Of a DNA stretch of 64,000 nt, positions 53,808-61,324 are shown piece by piece. This stretch comes from JACDAN01 sp963847235 (GTDB lineage Bacteria; Actinomycetota; Thermoleophilia; Gaiellales; Gaiellaceae). A program made the position numbers and the translations under genes. The stretch is from assembly GCA_963847235.1 (NCBI GenBank), contig CAWJYU010000024.1, positions 1-64,000 of the forward strand. The letters are read 5' to 3'. Position 1 is the stretch's first letter. Each line of letters starts with the position of its first letter. Below the pieces are notes generated by a model that was given only the letters and a program-made list of their open reading frames with translations, was not told the origin of the DNA and ran no database searches.

Positions 53808-55703
53808 TGCGCCGGCGCGCTTGGCTCTCGGGACTGGCGGCGCTCGTCGCCGCCTCTGGAACGCTGCTCCTCGGCGCTGCGACGGCGCGGCCGGCGCTCG
53901 ACGGGCCCGGCTTCGTCGTCGGGTTCAGCGAGGACCTGCCGCGGGCGATCGGCGTGGAGGCCGTCGACGCCGGCGCGCGACCTCGGGGCGAAGGCGCCTT
54001 CCGGTTCACGCTCCAGTGGGCGCCGGGTCAGACGCGGGTCGCGGACGGCGACGTCGCCGACTTCCAGGACGCGATCCGCGACACGGCGGGGATGAGGCTC
54101 GTCCTGGCCGTGTACAGCTACGGCCCCAACGCGCAGCATGCGCCGAAGACGGAAGCCGGCCGCGAGCAGTACTGCGCGTACGTGCGCGACGCCCTCATTC
54201 GCCTCCCCTCCATCAAGGACGTCGTGATCTGGAACGAGCCGAACAAGAGTCTCTTCTGGTCGCCGCAGTCGCCCGAGGCGCCGGTCGCCTACGAGGCGCT
54301 CCTGGCGCACTGCTACGACGTTCTGCATGCGGCGATCCCCGGCGTCAACGTGATCGGCCTGGCGCTGTCGTCGACCGGCAACGACGACGGCGTGTCGCAC
54401 TCGCCGGGCGCCTTCATCCGCGCGGTCGGCGAGGCGTATCGCGCGAGCGGGCGGACGCGCACGGCTCTTCGACACCGTCGGCCACCACCCCTACGGCTTC
54501 ACGGCGGCCGAGCGGCCCTGGCGGAAGCACATCGGCTCCAAGGTCCTCGCGCAGGGCGACTGGAACAAGCTCATGTACAACCTCTGGCTCGCCTTCGACG
54601 GCACCGCGCAGCCGATTCCGGGAAGCGGTGGAGTCGGCATCTGGTACATGGAGGGCGGCTCGCAGACTGCGATCGACGACGGGAAGAAAGCGGCGTACAA
54701 CGGGAGCGAGACCGTCGCGGTCGTCCCGGACTACGTGGGCGGCGCGCCCGAGACGCCGCCGCAGCCCGAGACGAGCGCGGCCCCGGACCAGCACACCCAG
54801 GCGCTCGACACGATGCGCCTGGCCGCCTGTCAGCCGTACGTCCACGCGTACTTCAACTTCCTGCTCTTCGACGAGCCGCGGCTGGGCGGGTGGCAGTCGG
54901 GCGCCTACTGGGCCGACCGAACGCCCAAGGATTCGCTGCCCGGTTTCCGGCAGGCGATCTCGGAGGTGAGCTCGGCTGTCGTCGACTGCGGCGCGCTGAA
55001 GGGCGGACGTGCAAGTGCGGACTTCATGCCGCCCTCGACGCCGACTGAGCTCGCGGCGATCCCGCACGAGGATCCGCTTCGCGTCGAGCTCAGCTGGACC
55101 GCAAGCAGCGACAGTGAGAGCTCGGTCGGCTACCGGGTCTTCCGGAACGGCGCCCATGTGGGAACGACTACGGAAACGGCGTGGACGAACGTGGCCGTCG
55201 CGCCTCAGACGACCTACACGTACACGGTTCGGGGGCTCGATTCCGCCGGGAATCTCGGCGGCGCCTCGGCGCCGGTGACGGTCACGACGCCCGCACCTCC
55301 GCCCGTACCGCCGCCGCCACCCGTACCGCCACCTCCGCCGGTGCCGCCGCCGCCGCCGGATGTGCCTCCTCCGCCCGTGCCGCCGCCTCCGCCGGTCCCG
55401 CCGCCACCGCCGGAAGCCATCTCCCCAGCGCGGGTGACGCGAACCGGCACCGCGCGCCGCGACATTCTCCGCGGCACGCCTGGGCCGGACGTCCTCCGCG
55501 GACTCGGCGGCGCCGATCTGCTCATCGGCGGCGGCGGACGAGATCTGCTCCTCGCGGGACGCGGCAACGACGTCGTGCGCGCCAGGGACGGCGCCCGCGA
55601 CACGATCGCGTGTGGTCCCGGCCGTGACCTCGTCTTCGCCGATCGCGCCGACCGCGTCGCCCGGGACTGCGAGCTCGTTCGCAGCAGCGGCCGACGGAAG
55701 TAG
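53807..55703 (+). CDS. Secreted modular glycosidase-like protein (GH-like, FN3, Pro-rich, RTX) (frameshifted)
   Basis: About 632 aa exported protein. Signal peptide LAALVAASGTLLLGAATA; TIM-barrel glycosidase-like domain with DVVIWNEPNKSLFW, where Glu of NEP is the acid/base residue in clan GH-A (GH39/GH5-like); VGHHPYGF and GIWYMEGGSQTA (nucleophile candidate). Then a fibronectin type III domain (VELSWTASSDSESSVGYRVF), a Pro-rich linker, and GGxGxD repeats (GLGGADLLIGGGGRD). One extra base near 54468 shifts the frame; without it the reading is RTLFDTVGHHPYG. Likely acts on extracellular glycan. It may be co-transcribed with tmk-holB. Confidence 0.82.
55292..55416 (+). repeat. Pro-rich low-complexity linker repeat
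   Basis: Degenerate CCGCCG/CCACCG-type units encoding PPPPVPPP in the glycosidase-like gene; a GC-rich simple repeat prone to length change. Confidence 0.7.
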
Positions 55704-55745
55704 CCGGCGGCTCGACCTCGCCGGGCGACTCAGGCCGGGATTAAA

Positions 55746-55762
55746 GCCGCTCGTTTCCGCGC
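55746..55762 (-). repeat. 17-bp direct repeat copy a
   Basis: GCCGCTCGTTTCCGCGC, identical at 56654-56670. On the minus strand it codes RGNER followed by a stop codon a few bases later, the same end as the gene at 56649, so it may be the relic of a related gene. Confidence 0.4.
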
Positions 55763-55816
55763 TGGTGCGCAAGGACTGACCGATGCCGAACTGCTGGAGT
55801 CAGTACTGGTCGACCG

Positions 55817-55845
55817 TTGTAATCGGCGACAAGGGGGCTTATATT
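55817..55845 (+). promoter_or_regulatory. Sigma-70 type promoter of the gene at 55916
   Basis: TTGTAA (55817-55822), 17-bp spacer, TATATT (55840-55845), in an AT-rich patch of an otherwise GC-rich intergenic region. A leader of about 65 nt would follow. Confidence 0.65.
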
Positions 55846-55915
55846 GCTCGCAAGTGATAAGACTGCGGTAGACGTCGCGCGCTCTGCGCCCGGCGCGCAG
55901 AAGGGGAGGGGCTTG

Positions 55916-56449
55916 ATGAGAAGGAACGTCATTGCACTAGTCCTAACGCTTGTCGTGGGCGTAATGGCCACGTACGCGTGGTCGGCGAGCGTCGAGGAGT
56001 CGGCCAGCGGCCACGGGACGCTTCTCGCGACGAACGAGGACGGCAAGCAGGTGAAGCGGCAGTTCTCGTTCAATGCGACACGGCACGGGGATGGGACTGT
56101 CACCGGCCACGCCGTTCTGATCAACCCGGCCTTCACGGGCGAAAACGGAGAGTCGCCGTATCAGCTCCACCTCGACATCTCGTGCCTCAGGGTTGTCGGC
56201 GACATCGCCATCATGGGCGGGACGACGAGGCGCACGAACGATCCGAACCTGGTGGACGCTGCCTTCTTCTCCGTGCAGGACAACGGCGAGCCCGGCAAGG
56301 GCAACGACATGATCAGCCGTGTGTTCTTCTGGGACGGCGACCCGACCACCACGGGGGATCCTCAGGCGTGCCTGTTGACCGGGCCGACGGACTTCCCGCT
56401 CGAGCCGATCGAGGGCGGGAACATCGCGGTCCGGCCAACCGGTCTGTAG
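55916..56449 (+). CDS. Secreted protein of unknown function
   Basis: 177 aa with a signal peptide (VIALVLTLVVGVMATYAWSA). The mature part is beta-rich with a Cys pair (HLDISCLRVVGDIAIMGG, PQACLLTGP) that may form a disulfide. No family was recognised. Start ATG 55916 follows GGGGAGGGG. It has its own promoter and a terminator hairpin, so it is a single-gene unit. Confidence 0.78.
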   Translation: MRRNVIALVLTLVVGVMATYAWSASVEESASGHGTLLATNEDGKQVKRQFSFNATRHGDGTVTGHAVLINPAFTGENGESPYQLHLDISCLRVVGDIAIMGGTTRRTNDPNLVDAAFFSVQDNGEPGKGNDMISRVFFWDGDPTTTGDPQACLLTGPTDFPLEPIEGGNIAVRPTGL

Positions 56450-56469
56450 AGCGCCACGTTTGACGGCCT

Positions 56470-56508
56470 GACGCGCGAAGGGCGCCCATGCGGCGCCCCT
56501 CGCGCGTC
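56470..56508 (+). terminator. Terminator hairpin
   Basis: Stem GACGCGCGA / TCGCGCGTC plus GGGCGCC / GGCGCCC with one A-C mismatch and loop CATGC, 20 bp after the secreted protein's stop. Confidence 0.75.
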
Positions 56509-56648
56509 TACGGCCGCATACGATCCAGCCCGGCCCGTCCGCATCGTCTCGAAGGCGCGGTTCTCGTCGCGGCCCTCGTCCGTGAGCCGCATGCAGCCGA
56601 GACCGATGCGGAGCTCCGAGGCAGCGAGCCAAGGAGTCAGGCCACGTC

Positions 56649-56840
56649 CTAACGCCGCTCGTTTCCGCGCCTGTAGTTGCCGGTCACGCGCGCCATGACC
56701 TGTTGCGGATCGTCCCGCTCGACCTTCGCGAGAAAGCGCTGCGCCGTCGTCCCACGAAGCGTCGCCGCCTTCCTGCCGCGGTGCATGATCACAACGTCCC
56801 CGCCGCGCACGACGTACTCGAAACCGGCCGGAGGAGGCAT
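56649..56840 (-). CDS. Small conserved-type protein, unknown function
   Basis: 63 aa. FEYVVRGGDVVIMHRGRKAA, then TLRGTTAQRFLAKVERDDPQ and the basic end GNYRRGNERR. Compact and probably cytosolic, with beta strands followed by a helix. Family not recognised. The ATG is leaderless-type (TAGCGT 6 nt upstream). Divergent from the MOSC gene across a 30-bp gap holding both -10 elements. Confidence 0.72.
   Translation of the reverse strand: MPPPAGFEYVVRGGDVVIMHRGRKAATLRGTTAQRFLAKVERDDPQQVMARVTGNYRRGNERR
56654..56670 (-). repeat. 17-bp direct repeat copy b
   Basis: Identical to 55746-55762; here it is the end of the 63-aa gene. Confidence 0.4.
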
Positions 56841-56846
56841 GCGGCC

Positions 56847-56852
56847 ACGCTA
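56847..56852 (-). promoter_or_regulatory. Putative -10 element of the 63-aa gene
   Basis: TAGCGT on the minus strand, 6 nt before the ATG at 56840. Confidence 0.5.
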
Positions 56853-56858
56853 GCGGCC

Positions 56859-56864
56859 TAGGCT
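56859..56864 (+). promoter_or_regulatory. Putative -10 element of the MOSC gene
   Basis: TAGGCT, 6 nt before the GTG at 56871. It lies only 6 bp from the opposing -10 at 56847-56852, so the two leaderless promoters are back to back. Confidence 0.5.
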
Positions 56865-56870
56865 TGAGTC

Positions 56871-57569
56871 GTGTTCGCGACCGTCGCCGAGCTCTGGCGC
56901 TACCCGGTGAAATCGCTCCTCGGCGAGCAGCTCCAGCAGGCGGAAGTCGAGTCTCGCGGCGTCATCGGAGATCGGCTCTATGCCGTCACCGACCGCGACG
57001 GCAAGCTGGGAAGCGGCAAGACGTCACGACGCTTCCGCCGGCTCGACGGTCTCTTCGAGCTCCAAGCCCGGAGTGGTGGAGAGCGGCCGCTCGTGACGCT
57101 CCCGGACGGCCGTGAGCTCGAAGCCGGCGGAGCGGAGCTCGACGCGTTCCTCAGCGAGCGCTACGCCGACAACCTGCGCGTCCTGCAAGAGGACGGCGTG
57201 CCGCACCACGACGCGGCGCCGCTGCATCTCCTGACCACCTCCTCGGTGCGGTGGCTCAGGAGCATCCTTTCGGCCTCATGCATCGACGTGCGCCGCTTCC
57301 GTCCCAACGTCCTGCTCGAGACCGCTGGCGCCGAGCTCGCCGAGGACGCGTGGGTCGGCCGGCGCTTCGCGCTCGGCGGCACGGTCATCCGCGTGATCGA
57401 TCGCACCGAGCGCTGCGTGATGACGACGAACGCGCAGTCGGAGCTCCCCAAGGATCCAGCCGTCCTGCGTGCCGTCACCGAGCTCAACGACGCCTGCCTG
57501 GGGATTTACGCGAGCGTCGAACGAGGCGGAATCATCCGGGTCGGCGACGCGGTACGAGCGCTAAGCTGA
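56871..57569 (+). CDS. MOSC domain protein
   Basis: 232 aa. The MOSC N-terminal beta-barrel domain is VAELWRYPVKSLLGEQLQQA with GVIGDRLYAVTDRDGKLGSG; the MOSC core is RFRPNVLLET, VGRRFALGGTVIRVIDRTER and CVMTTNAQ, with the conserved Cys that can ligate a molybdenum cofactor. MOSC proteins handle sulfur or detoxify N-hydroxylated compounds (YcbX/mARC type). GTG start, leaderless-type. It ends 9 bp before a tRNA gene. Confidence 0.9.
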   Translation: MFATVAELWRYPVKSLLGEQLQQAEVESRGVIGDRLYAVTDRDGKLGSGKTSRRFRRLDGLFELQARSGGERPLVTLPDGRELEAGGAELDAFLSERYADNLRVLQEDGVPHHDAAPLHLLTTSSVRWLRSILSASCIDVRRFRPNVLLETAGAELAEDAWVGRRFALGGTVIRVIDRTERCVMTTNAQSELPKDPAVLRAVTELNDACLGIYASVERGGIIRVGDAVRALS

Positions 57570-57577
57570 CCGCTCAC

Positions 57578-57650
57578 GCCGACGTAGCTCAGCTGGTAGA
57601 GCACTTCACTCGTAATGAAGGGGTCCCCGGTTCGAGTCCGGGCGTCGGCT
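57578..57650 (+). tRNA. tRNA-Thr (CGT anticodon)
   Basis: 73-nt cloverleaf: acceptor GCCGACG / CGTCGGC, D stem GCTC / GAGC, anticodon stem CTTCA / TGAAG with loop CTCGTAA (anticodon CGT, threonine), T stem CCCGG / CCGGG with loop TTCGAGT. Discriminator T; CCA not encoded. Only the immediate flank of the MOSC gene precedes it. Confidence 0.95.
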
Positions 57651-57723
57651 TAGCTCAACGGCGCGCGTTTCCCGAATCGCAGCCCTCTAGACTCAAGCGC
57701 CACCGACACTTGGAGGGATCGCG

Positions 57724-58029
57724 ATGGCCGCAGGAGCTTTCCAGGAAGTAGTCGAACCATCCGGGCGTGTAATGGTCGCGCTGCCGCCGAGCAAGAGCTC
57801 GGGGGCTGTGAAGTTCGACCGCATCTTCCTGTCACTGGCGAGTGATTTCGAGGGCGCCCGAGTACGGCTTGCCATCGGCAAGCCCGGGGCGTTCGCCGTC
57901 GAAGACAACCTCGCCGTGCCTCCGGGCAGGAGCGTGGTCCGGGAGCTCAAACCGGGCGATGAGGTGGCATCGATCATCCATCAGCACGGCCAACCGGTCG
58001 CAATCCTGATCGAGTACCAAGGGCTCTAG
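57724..58029 (+). CDS. Small protein of unknown function
   Basis: 101 aa, no signal or membrane segment. Pattern QEVVEPSGRVMVALPPSKSS, FDRIFLSLASDFEGARVRLA, PGRSVVRELKPGDEVASII and IHQHGQPVAILIEYQGL suggests a beta-sandwich. No family was recognised. Shine-Dalgarno GGAGG precedes the ATG by 7 nt. Transcription could begin in the tRNA region. Confidence 0.7.
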   Translation: MAAGAFQEVVEPSGRVMVALPPSKSSGAVKFDRIFLSLASDFEGARVRLAIGKPGAFAVEDNLAVPPGRSVVRELKPGDEVASIIHQHGQPVAILIEYQGL

Positions 58030-58105
58030 GAGGAGACCCGTTCCGACCTGCGTTGACGCCAGGGCGTGTCGCTCAGTGGCTTGCCCGAGGAGTCTTTCGA
58101 AGCAT

Positions 58106-58435
58106 CTAGCGGGGATCGGTCGCCTCGGCGATGCGCTGCGGAACGCCGACGTCCTTTTTGACGACGTCGTAGCCGTCGCCGCGCTCCACGACGCTTTCGA
58201 CGTCGGGGATCTCGTGGCCGGGAACGATGGCGAAGTGCGTGGCTTCGGAGCGAAGCTCTTGGTATGCCGGCGCGGTCATCGAGATCTTCTCGACGCAGTC
58301 GGCATTGCCGCACTCGCAGACCAGGATGAGCTCGCCGGTCAGCGGCTCGAAGGTCCTGTTGAGCTCCTCGATCCGCTCGTTCGCCTCGCGGAAGACCGCC
58401 TCGTTCAGGCCGATACGGCGTTGACGTTCGTCCAT
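58106..58435 (-). CDS. Small Cys-containing protein, paralogue 1
   Basis: 109 aa. N-terminal helix MDERQRRIGLNEAVFREANE, then LILVCECGNADCVEKISM and EATHFAIVPGHEIPDVESVV. CEC-x4-C may bind zinc or another metal. It is a tandem paralogue of the next gene upstream on the strand: both share NxAxFREANERI, CEC, HF..xPGHE and GY.vV. Leaderless-type start. Function unknown. Confidence 0.75.
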   Translation of the reverse strand: MDERQRRIGLNEAVFREANERIEELNRTFEPLTGELILVCECGNADCVEKISMTAPAYQELRSEATHFAIVPGHEIPDVESVVERGDGYDVVKKDVGVPQRIAEATDPR

Positions 58436-58442
58436 TCCGCCG

Positions 58443-58448
58443 ACATTA
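58443..58448 (-). promoter_or_regulatory. Putative -10 element of paralogue 1
   Basis: TAATGT on the minus strand, 7 nt before the ATG at 58435; overlaps the stop codon of paralogue 2. Confidence 0.4.
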
Positions 58449-58817
58449 CTCGCAGGGGGCCGCTCGTGGAGGAGTCGCGACAGGGCCGCGTTCGTCCAAC
58501 TCGTCGACGATCTCGCCGGCACGACCGATCTTCTCCACGATCGAGTAGCCGTCTCGTTGCTCCACGACGACAGCGGCTCCCATAGACGCAGCCTCGTGGC
58601 CCGGGATGTTCATGAAGTGACGAGAGTTCGCGCGAACCTCCTCGTACTCCTCGAGGCGGAGTCGAACGATCCCCGAGCAGCTTGGATCGGAGCATTCGCA
58701 GATGAACGGGATGTGCGTCTCGATGCCATAGGAGCCCGCCGCCGCGCTGATGCGCTCGTTCGCCTCTCGAAAGGTCGCGTTGTTCGTCGCGATTCGTTCC
58801 TCCTGCATTTCCTCCAC
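58446..58817 (-). CDS. Small Cys-containing protein, paralogue 2
   Basis: 123 aa. EERIATNNATFREANERI, then PFICECSDPSCSGIVRLRLE and RANSRHFMNIPGHEAASMGA, matching paralogue 1 region by region. C-terminal tail is Pro-rich. GTG 58817 is preferred because GGGAG precedes it by 5 nt; an ATG at 58808 is the alternative. Ten bp lie between the two paralogues, so they are probably one operon derived by duplication. Function unknown. Confidence 0.75.
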   Translation of the reverse strand: MEEMQEERIATNNATFREANERISAAAGSYGIETHIPFICECSDPSCSGIVRLRLEEYEEVRANSRHFMNIPGHEAASMGAAVVVEQRDGYSIVEKIGRAGEIVDELDERGPVATPPRAAPCE

Positions 58818-58890
58818 GTGTCTCCCTTCGCGGCGACCCCCGTGAGGTTGGGTCTTGCCCACATCGAACGGGGAGAAACCTGACTGGGGC

Positions 58891-59544
58891 TCAGTTCACC
58901 TCCGCGGGACCGCGGCGCTGCAGCAGCTCCGGCTCCCGAACGACGACCATCGCCCGCCGCAGCTCGACGACTCCTCGGCGCTCCAGGTCGCGGAGGACGC
59001 GGTTCGTCGTCGCCCTCGACGTTCCAGCGAGCTCGGCCAGCTGCTCCTGCGCGAGCGGGATCTCGCCGCCGTACAGCTCGCCGAGCTCTGCGACGCGACG
59101 CACGACGCGGGTCTCGGCGGGGAGGTAGTACGCCTCCGTCAACTGCTCGGAAAGGCGGCGCACGCGCTCGCCGAGCAGCCGGACGAGCAGGCCGTCGACG
59201 CTCGGATGCTCCCGCCGGAGACGATCGAAGTCGCCGACGAGAACGGAGCGCGTCTCGGCCTGCTCGAGCGCGGCGACCGTCGCCGAGCGCTGACCACCCT
59301 CGAGGGCCACCAGCGCGAGCTCGCCGAAGGCGTCGCCGGGCCCTCGCACGCCCAGCAGCGTGGTCGAGCCGACCGGTGTAGTGATTCCGACGGCGAACCG
59401 GCCGCTGACGATCAGGTGAAGGCAGTCGGCGGGGTCGCCCCGGTGGAACACGATCTCGCCTCGGTCGAAGCTCCTCCTGCGGGCGATCGCGAGCAGGCGC
59501 CGCACGTCCTCCTCGGGGACCCCGGCGAACAACTCCCACCTCAT
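58891..59544 (-). CDS. Crp/Fnr-family transcriptional regulator
   Basis: 217 aa. N-terminal cyclic-nucleotide-binding-like domain (FDRGEIVFHRGDPADCLHLI, GPGDAFGELALVALEG) and C-terminal Crp HTH (IPLAQEQLAELAGTSRATTN, RVLRDLERRGVVELRR). The phosphate-binding cassette GELAL is present; whether it binds cAMP is uncertain. Two class III cyclases in the window could supply the signal. A palindrome sits 5 bp upstream of its start. Confidence 0.93.
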   Translation of the reverse strand: MRWELFAGVPEEDVRRLLAIARRRSFDRGEIVFHRGDPADCLHLIVSGRFAVGITTPVGSTTLLGVRGPGDAFGELALVALEGGQRSATVAALEQAETRSVLVGDFDRLRREHPSVDGLLVRLLGERVRRLSEQLTEAYYLPAETRVVRRVAELGELYGGEIPLAQEQLAELAGTSRATTNRVLRDLERRGVVELRRAMVVVREPELLQRRGPAEVN

Positions 59545-59549
59545 GGGAC

Positions 59550-59565
59550 TGTCACGAGTTTGACA
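59550..59565. promoter_or_regulatory. Crp/Fnr-type operator
   Basis: TGTCA-CGAGTT-TGACA, a perfect 5-6-5 inverted repeat, just upstream of the regulator's start and between divergent genes. Likely autoregulatory, perhaps also affecting the gene at 59649. TTGACA at 59560-59565 on the plus strand doubles as a -35 element. Confidence 0.6.
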
Positions 59566-59648
59566 CTTCGTGCGTCGCGCGCGCGAACGACACGGCCGCG
59601 CTGCCCTTCTACGGTGACCTCATGGTAGGGAGAGAAGGAGGCGGAACG

Positions 59649-60098
59649 ATGTGGCGGAAGAAGCGTGTCGCGGTCTTGCGGATCGCACTTGCAACAGGAC
59701 TGGTGGCCATGTTCACGGCGACCGCCGCACAGGCGAAGCCGCTGCCGAGCGACCAGCGCCACAGGCAGGGAATGCCCGTGTACGTGATCGGGTCGCAGAG
59801 CCCGGACGACCGCGGGTTCGCACGGTCGACGAGCGAGCAGCAGCGCGTCGTGCCGTATCTCAGCCAGGGTCAGGGCGTGACCTCGGCGGAGCTCGGATCC
59901 GCGGTCTCGATGAGCCCGGACGATCGGCCGTATCCGCGGCCGATGGATCCGGAGATCGTGTCGGCGACGAGTGACGGCGGCACCGGCATCGACGCCAACC
60001 TGTTGGCGGTGACAGGTTTCGCGCTGGCGCTGATGCTGGGTATCGGGATGGGCGTGGCGTTCAGCCACAGCCGTTGGGCCAAGCCCGTCTCGGCCTGA
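59649..60098 (+). CDS. Exported protein with C-terminal membrane anchor
   Basis: 149 aa. Signal peptide LRIALATGLVAMFTATAAQA, Ser/Pro/Asp-rich extracellular part (SPDDRGFARSTSEQQRVVPY, MSPDDRPYPRPMDPEI), then transmembrane helix LLAVTGFALALMLGIGMGVA and a short basic tail. ATG 59649 follows AGGAGG by 7 nt. An ATG 27 nt upstream, 6 nt behind TACGGT, is the alternative start. Family unknown. Divergent from the Crp/Fnr gene and sharing its operator region. Confidence 0.8.
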   Translation: MWRKKRVAVLRIALATGLVAMFTATAAQAKPLPSDQRHRQGMPVYVIGSQSPDDRGFARSTSEQQRVVPYLSQGQGVTSAELGSAVSMSPDDRPYPRPMDPEIVSATSDGGTGIDANLLAVTGFALALMLGIGMGVAFSHSRWAKPVSA

Positions 60099-60114
60099 GG
60101 GAGCCGGCAGTGAG

Positions 60115-60143
60115 GAAGGGCGGGTCGCTGGGGCCCGCCCTTC
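60115..60143. terminator. Bidirectional terminator hairpin
   Basis: Perfect 10-bp stem GAAGGGCGGG / CCCGCCCTTC with a 9-nt loop between convergent genes. Confidence 0.75.
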
Positions 60144-60151
60144 GTCTGTCC

Positions 60152-61324
60152 TCATCCCCGCCGGGGGCGAACGCGCGAATAGATCCTCTTCGCCGTCTTC
60201 GACCGCTTGAGCGCCCGGCGGAGGCGGATTCCGCCGAAGAGGGCCTCCTGGGCGGCGTGTCCGCGCCGCGTTCGCGCAAGGCCGATTCCTTCGTAGACCG
60301 GCTCGAGCCGGTCGGTGAACTGCCGCTTGTGCTCGGCGGCGATCCCGAGGAGCTCGACCCGCCTGATCCCTTCCGACCACGAGGCCTCGAGCGACTGCAG
60401 CTTCGCCTCGGAGCCGAGGCCGTAGCGTGCGTAGGCGGGATCGAACGCCATGGTCACCCCATAGGTGCGACCGGCGAGCTCCAAGTAGAGCGAGAAGGCG
60501 ACCGGACGGCCGTCGAGCCGGATCACGAGGGCGCGGGCCACGTCCTCGTCGGCGAGACGGAGCAGCGCCGCGCGATGGAAGCGCTTCCCGGTTTCCGTGA
60601 TGAACCCCGTCGGGTCGCTGCGGCCTCGCCAGCGCAGCTCGTGGACGACGAACGCCTCCTCGACCGCCTTCGCCATCTCCTCGCGACTGCGCGCGACCTG
60701 GCACTCCACGGTGCCGAGACGCTCGAGCTGCCGCAGTCGCCTGCGTCGCTCGCTGCGCGCCTTCGAGGACAGCCTCGAGGTGTACTCGGCCTCCCAGCTC
60801 TCACCGAGGTCACACACGGGCGCATCGAGTCGCTCGACGAGGCGGAGCGAGCCCTGCGGGAGGGCGGCGACGAGCCTGCTGGAGCCCGGCAGGCCGAAAA
60901 GATCGACGAAGTCGTGGTCGCCGTCGCGGGCTCGGCCGACGAGCTCGTCGACGACGGCCGATGCGTCCTCGCCCGGAGCGACGAGCGCGTCAGCGAGGAT
61001 CGCCCACGTCCCGCCGACGAACTGGCTCACCCGGACGCCGAGACGCCGCTGCGTACACAGCGGAAGCGCTCCGACCAGGCGGTCTCCCCGGTACGCGACG
61101 TGGACGGCGAGCTCGGCGTCCTGACCGTAGTGGCGCCACCACTCCATCAGCCAGGAGTGGAGCAGGAACGGGCTCGGTCGCGGCATCGCGCGGACGAGCT
61201 CGTCCCAGGACCCCGCGAGGCGCTCGAGGCCGGCCTCGGACGAGATCGTCTCGAGCCGGAGCCCCGCCTCCCGCGCAGAGGCCGCCTCGACCGGGATCCG
61301 AGTCGCGGCTTCCGTCTCCCTCAC
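60152..61324 (-). CDS. FemAB/CelD-type GNAT acyltransferase
   Basis: 390 aa, cytoplasmic double-GNAT (Acetyltransf_6/CelD-BcsL) protein: PSPFLLHSWLMEWWRHYG at the N-terminal GNAT, RLVGALPLC, then RRRRLRQLERLG and the second domain AFSLYLELAGRTYGVTMAFD and YGLGSEAKLQSLEASW. Such proteins attach acyl or amino-acyl groups during surface polysaccharide formation. GTG start overlaps the stop of the sugar transferase by 4 bp. It is a paralogue of the truncated gene at the window end. Confidence 0.88.
   Translation of the reverse strand: MRETEAATRIPVEAASAREAGLRLETISSEAGLERLAGSWDELVRAMPRPSPFLLHSWLMEWWRHYGQDAELAVHVAYRGDRLVGALPLCTQRRLGVRVSQFVGGTWAILADALVAPGEDASAVVDELVGRARDGDHDFVDLFGLPGSSRLVAALPQGSLRLVERLDAPVCDLGESWEAEYTSRLSSKARSERRRRLRQLERLGTVECQVARSREEMAKAVEEAFVVHELRWRGRSDPTGFITETGKRFHRAALLRLADEDVARALVIRLDGRPVAFSLYLELAGRTYGVTMAFDPAYARYGLGSEAKLQSLEASWSEGIRRVELLGIAAEHKRQFTDRLEPVYEGIGLARTRRGHAAQEALFGGIRLRRALKRSKTAKRIYSRVRPRRG

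Noticed and set aside
57578..57650. Integration site at tRNA-Thr
   Set aside because: No repeat of the tRNA 3' end and no integrase nearby.
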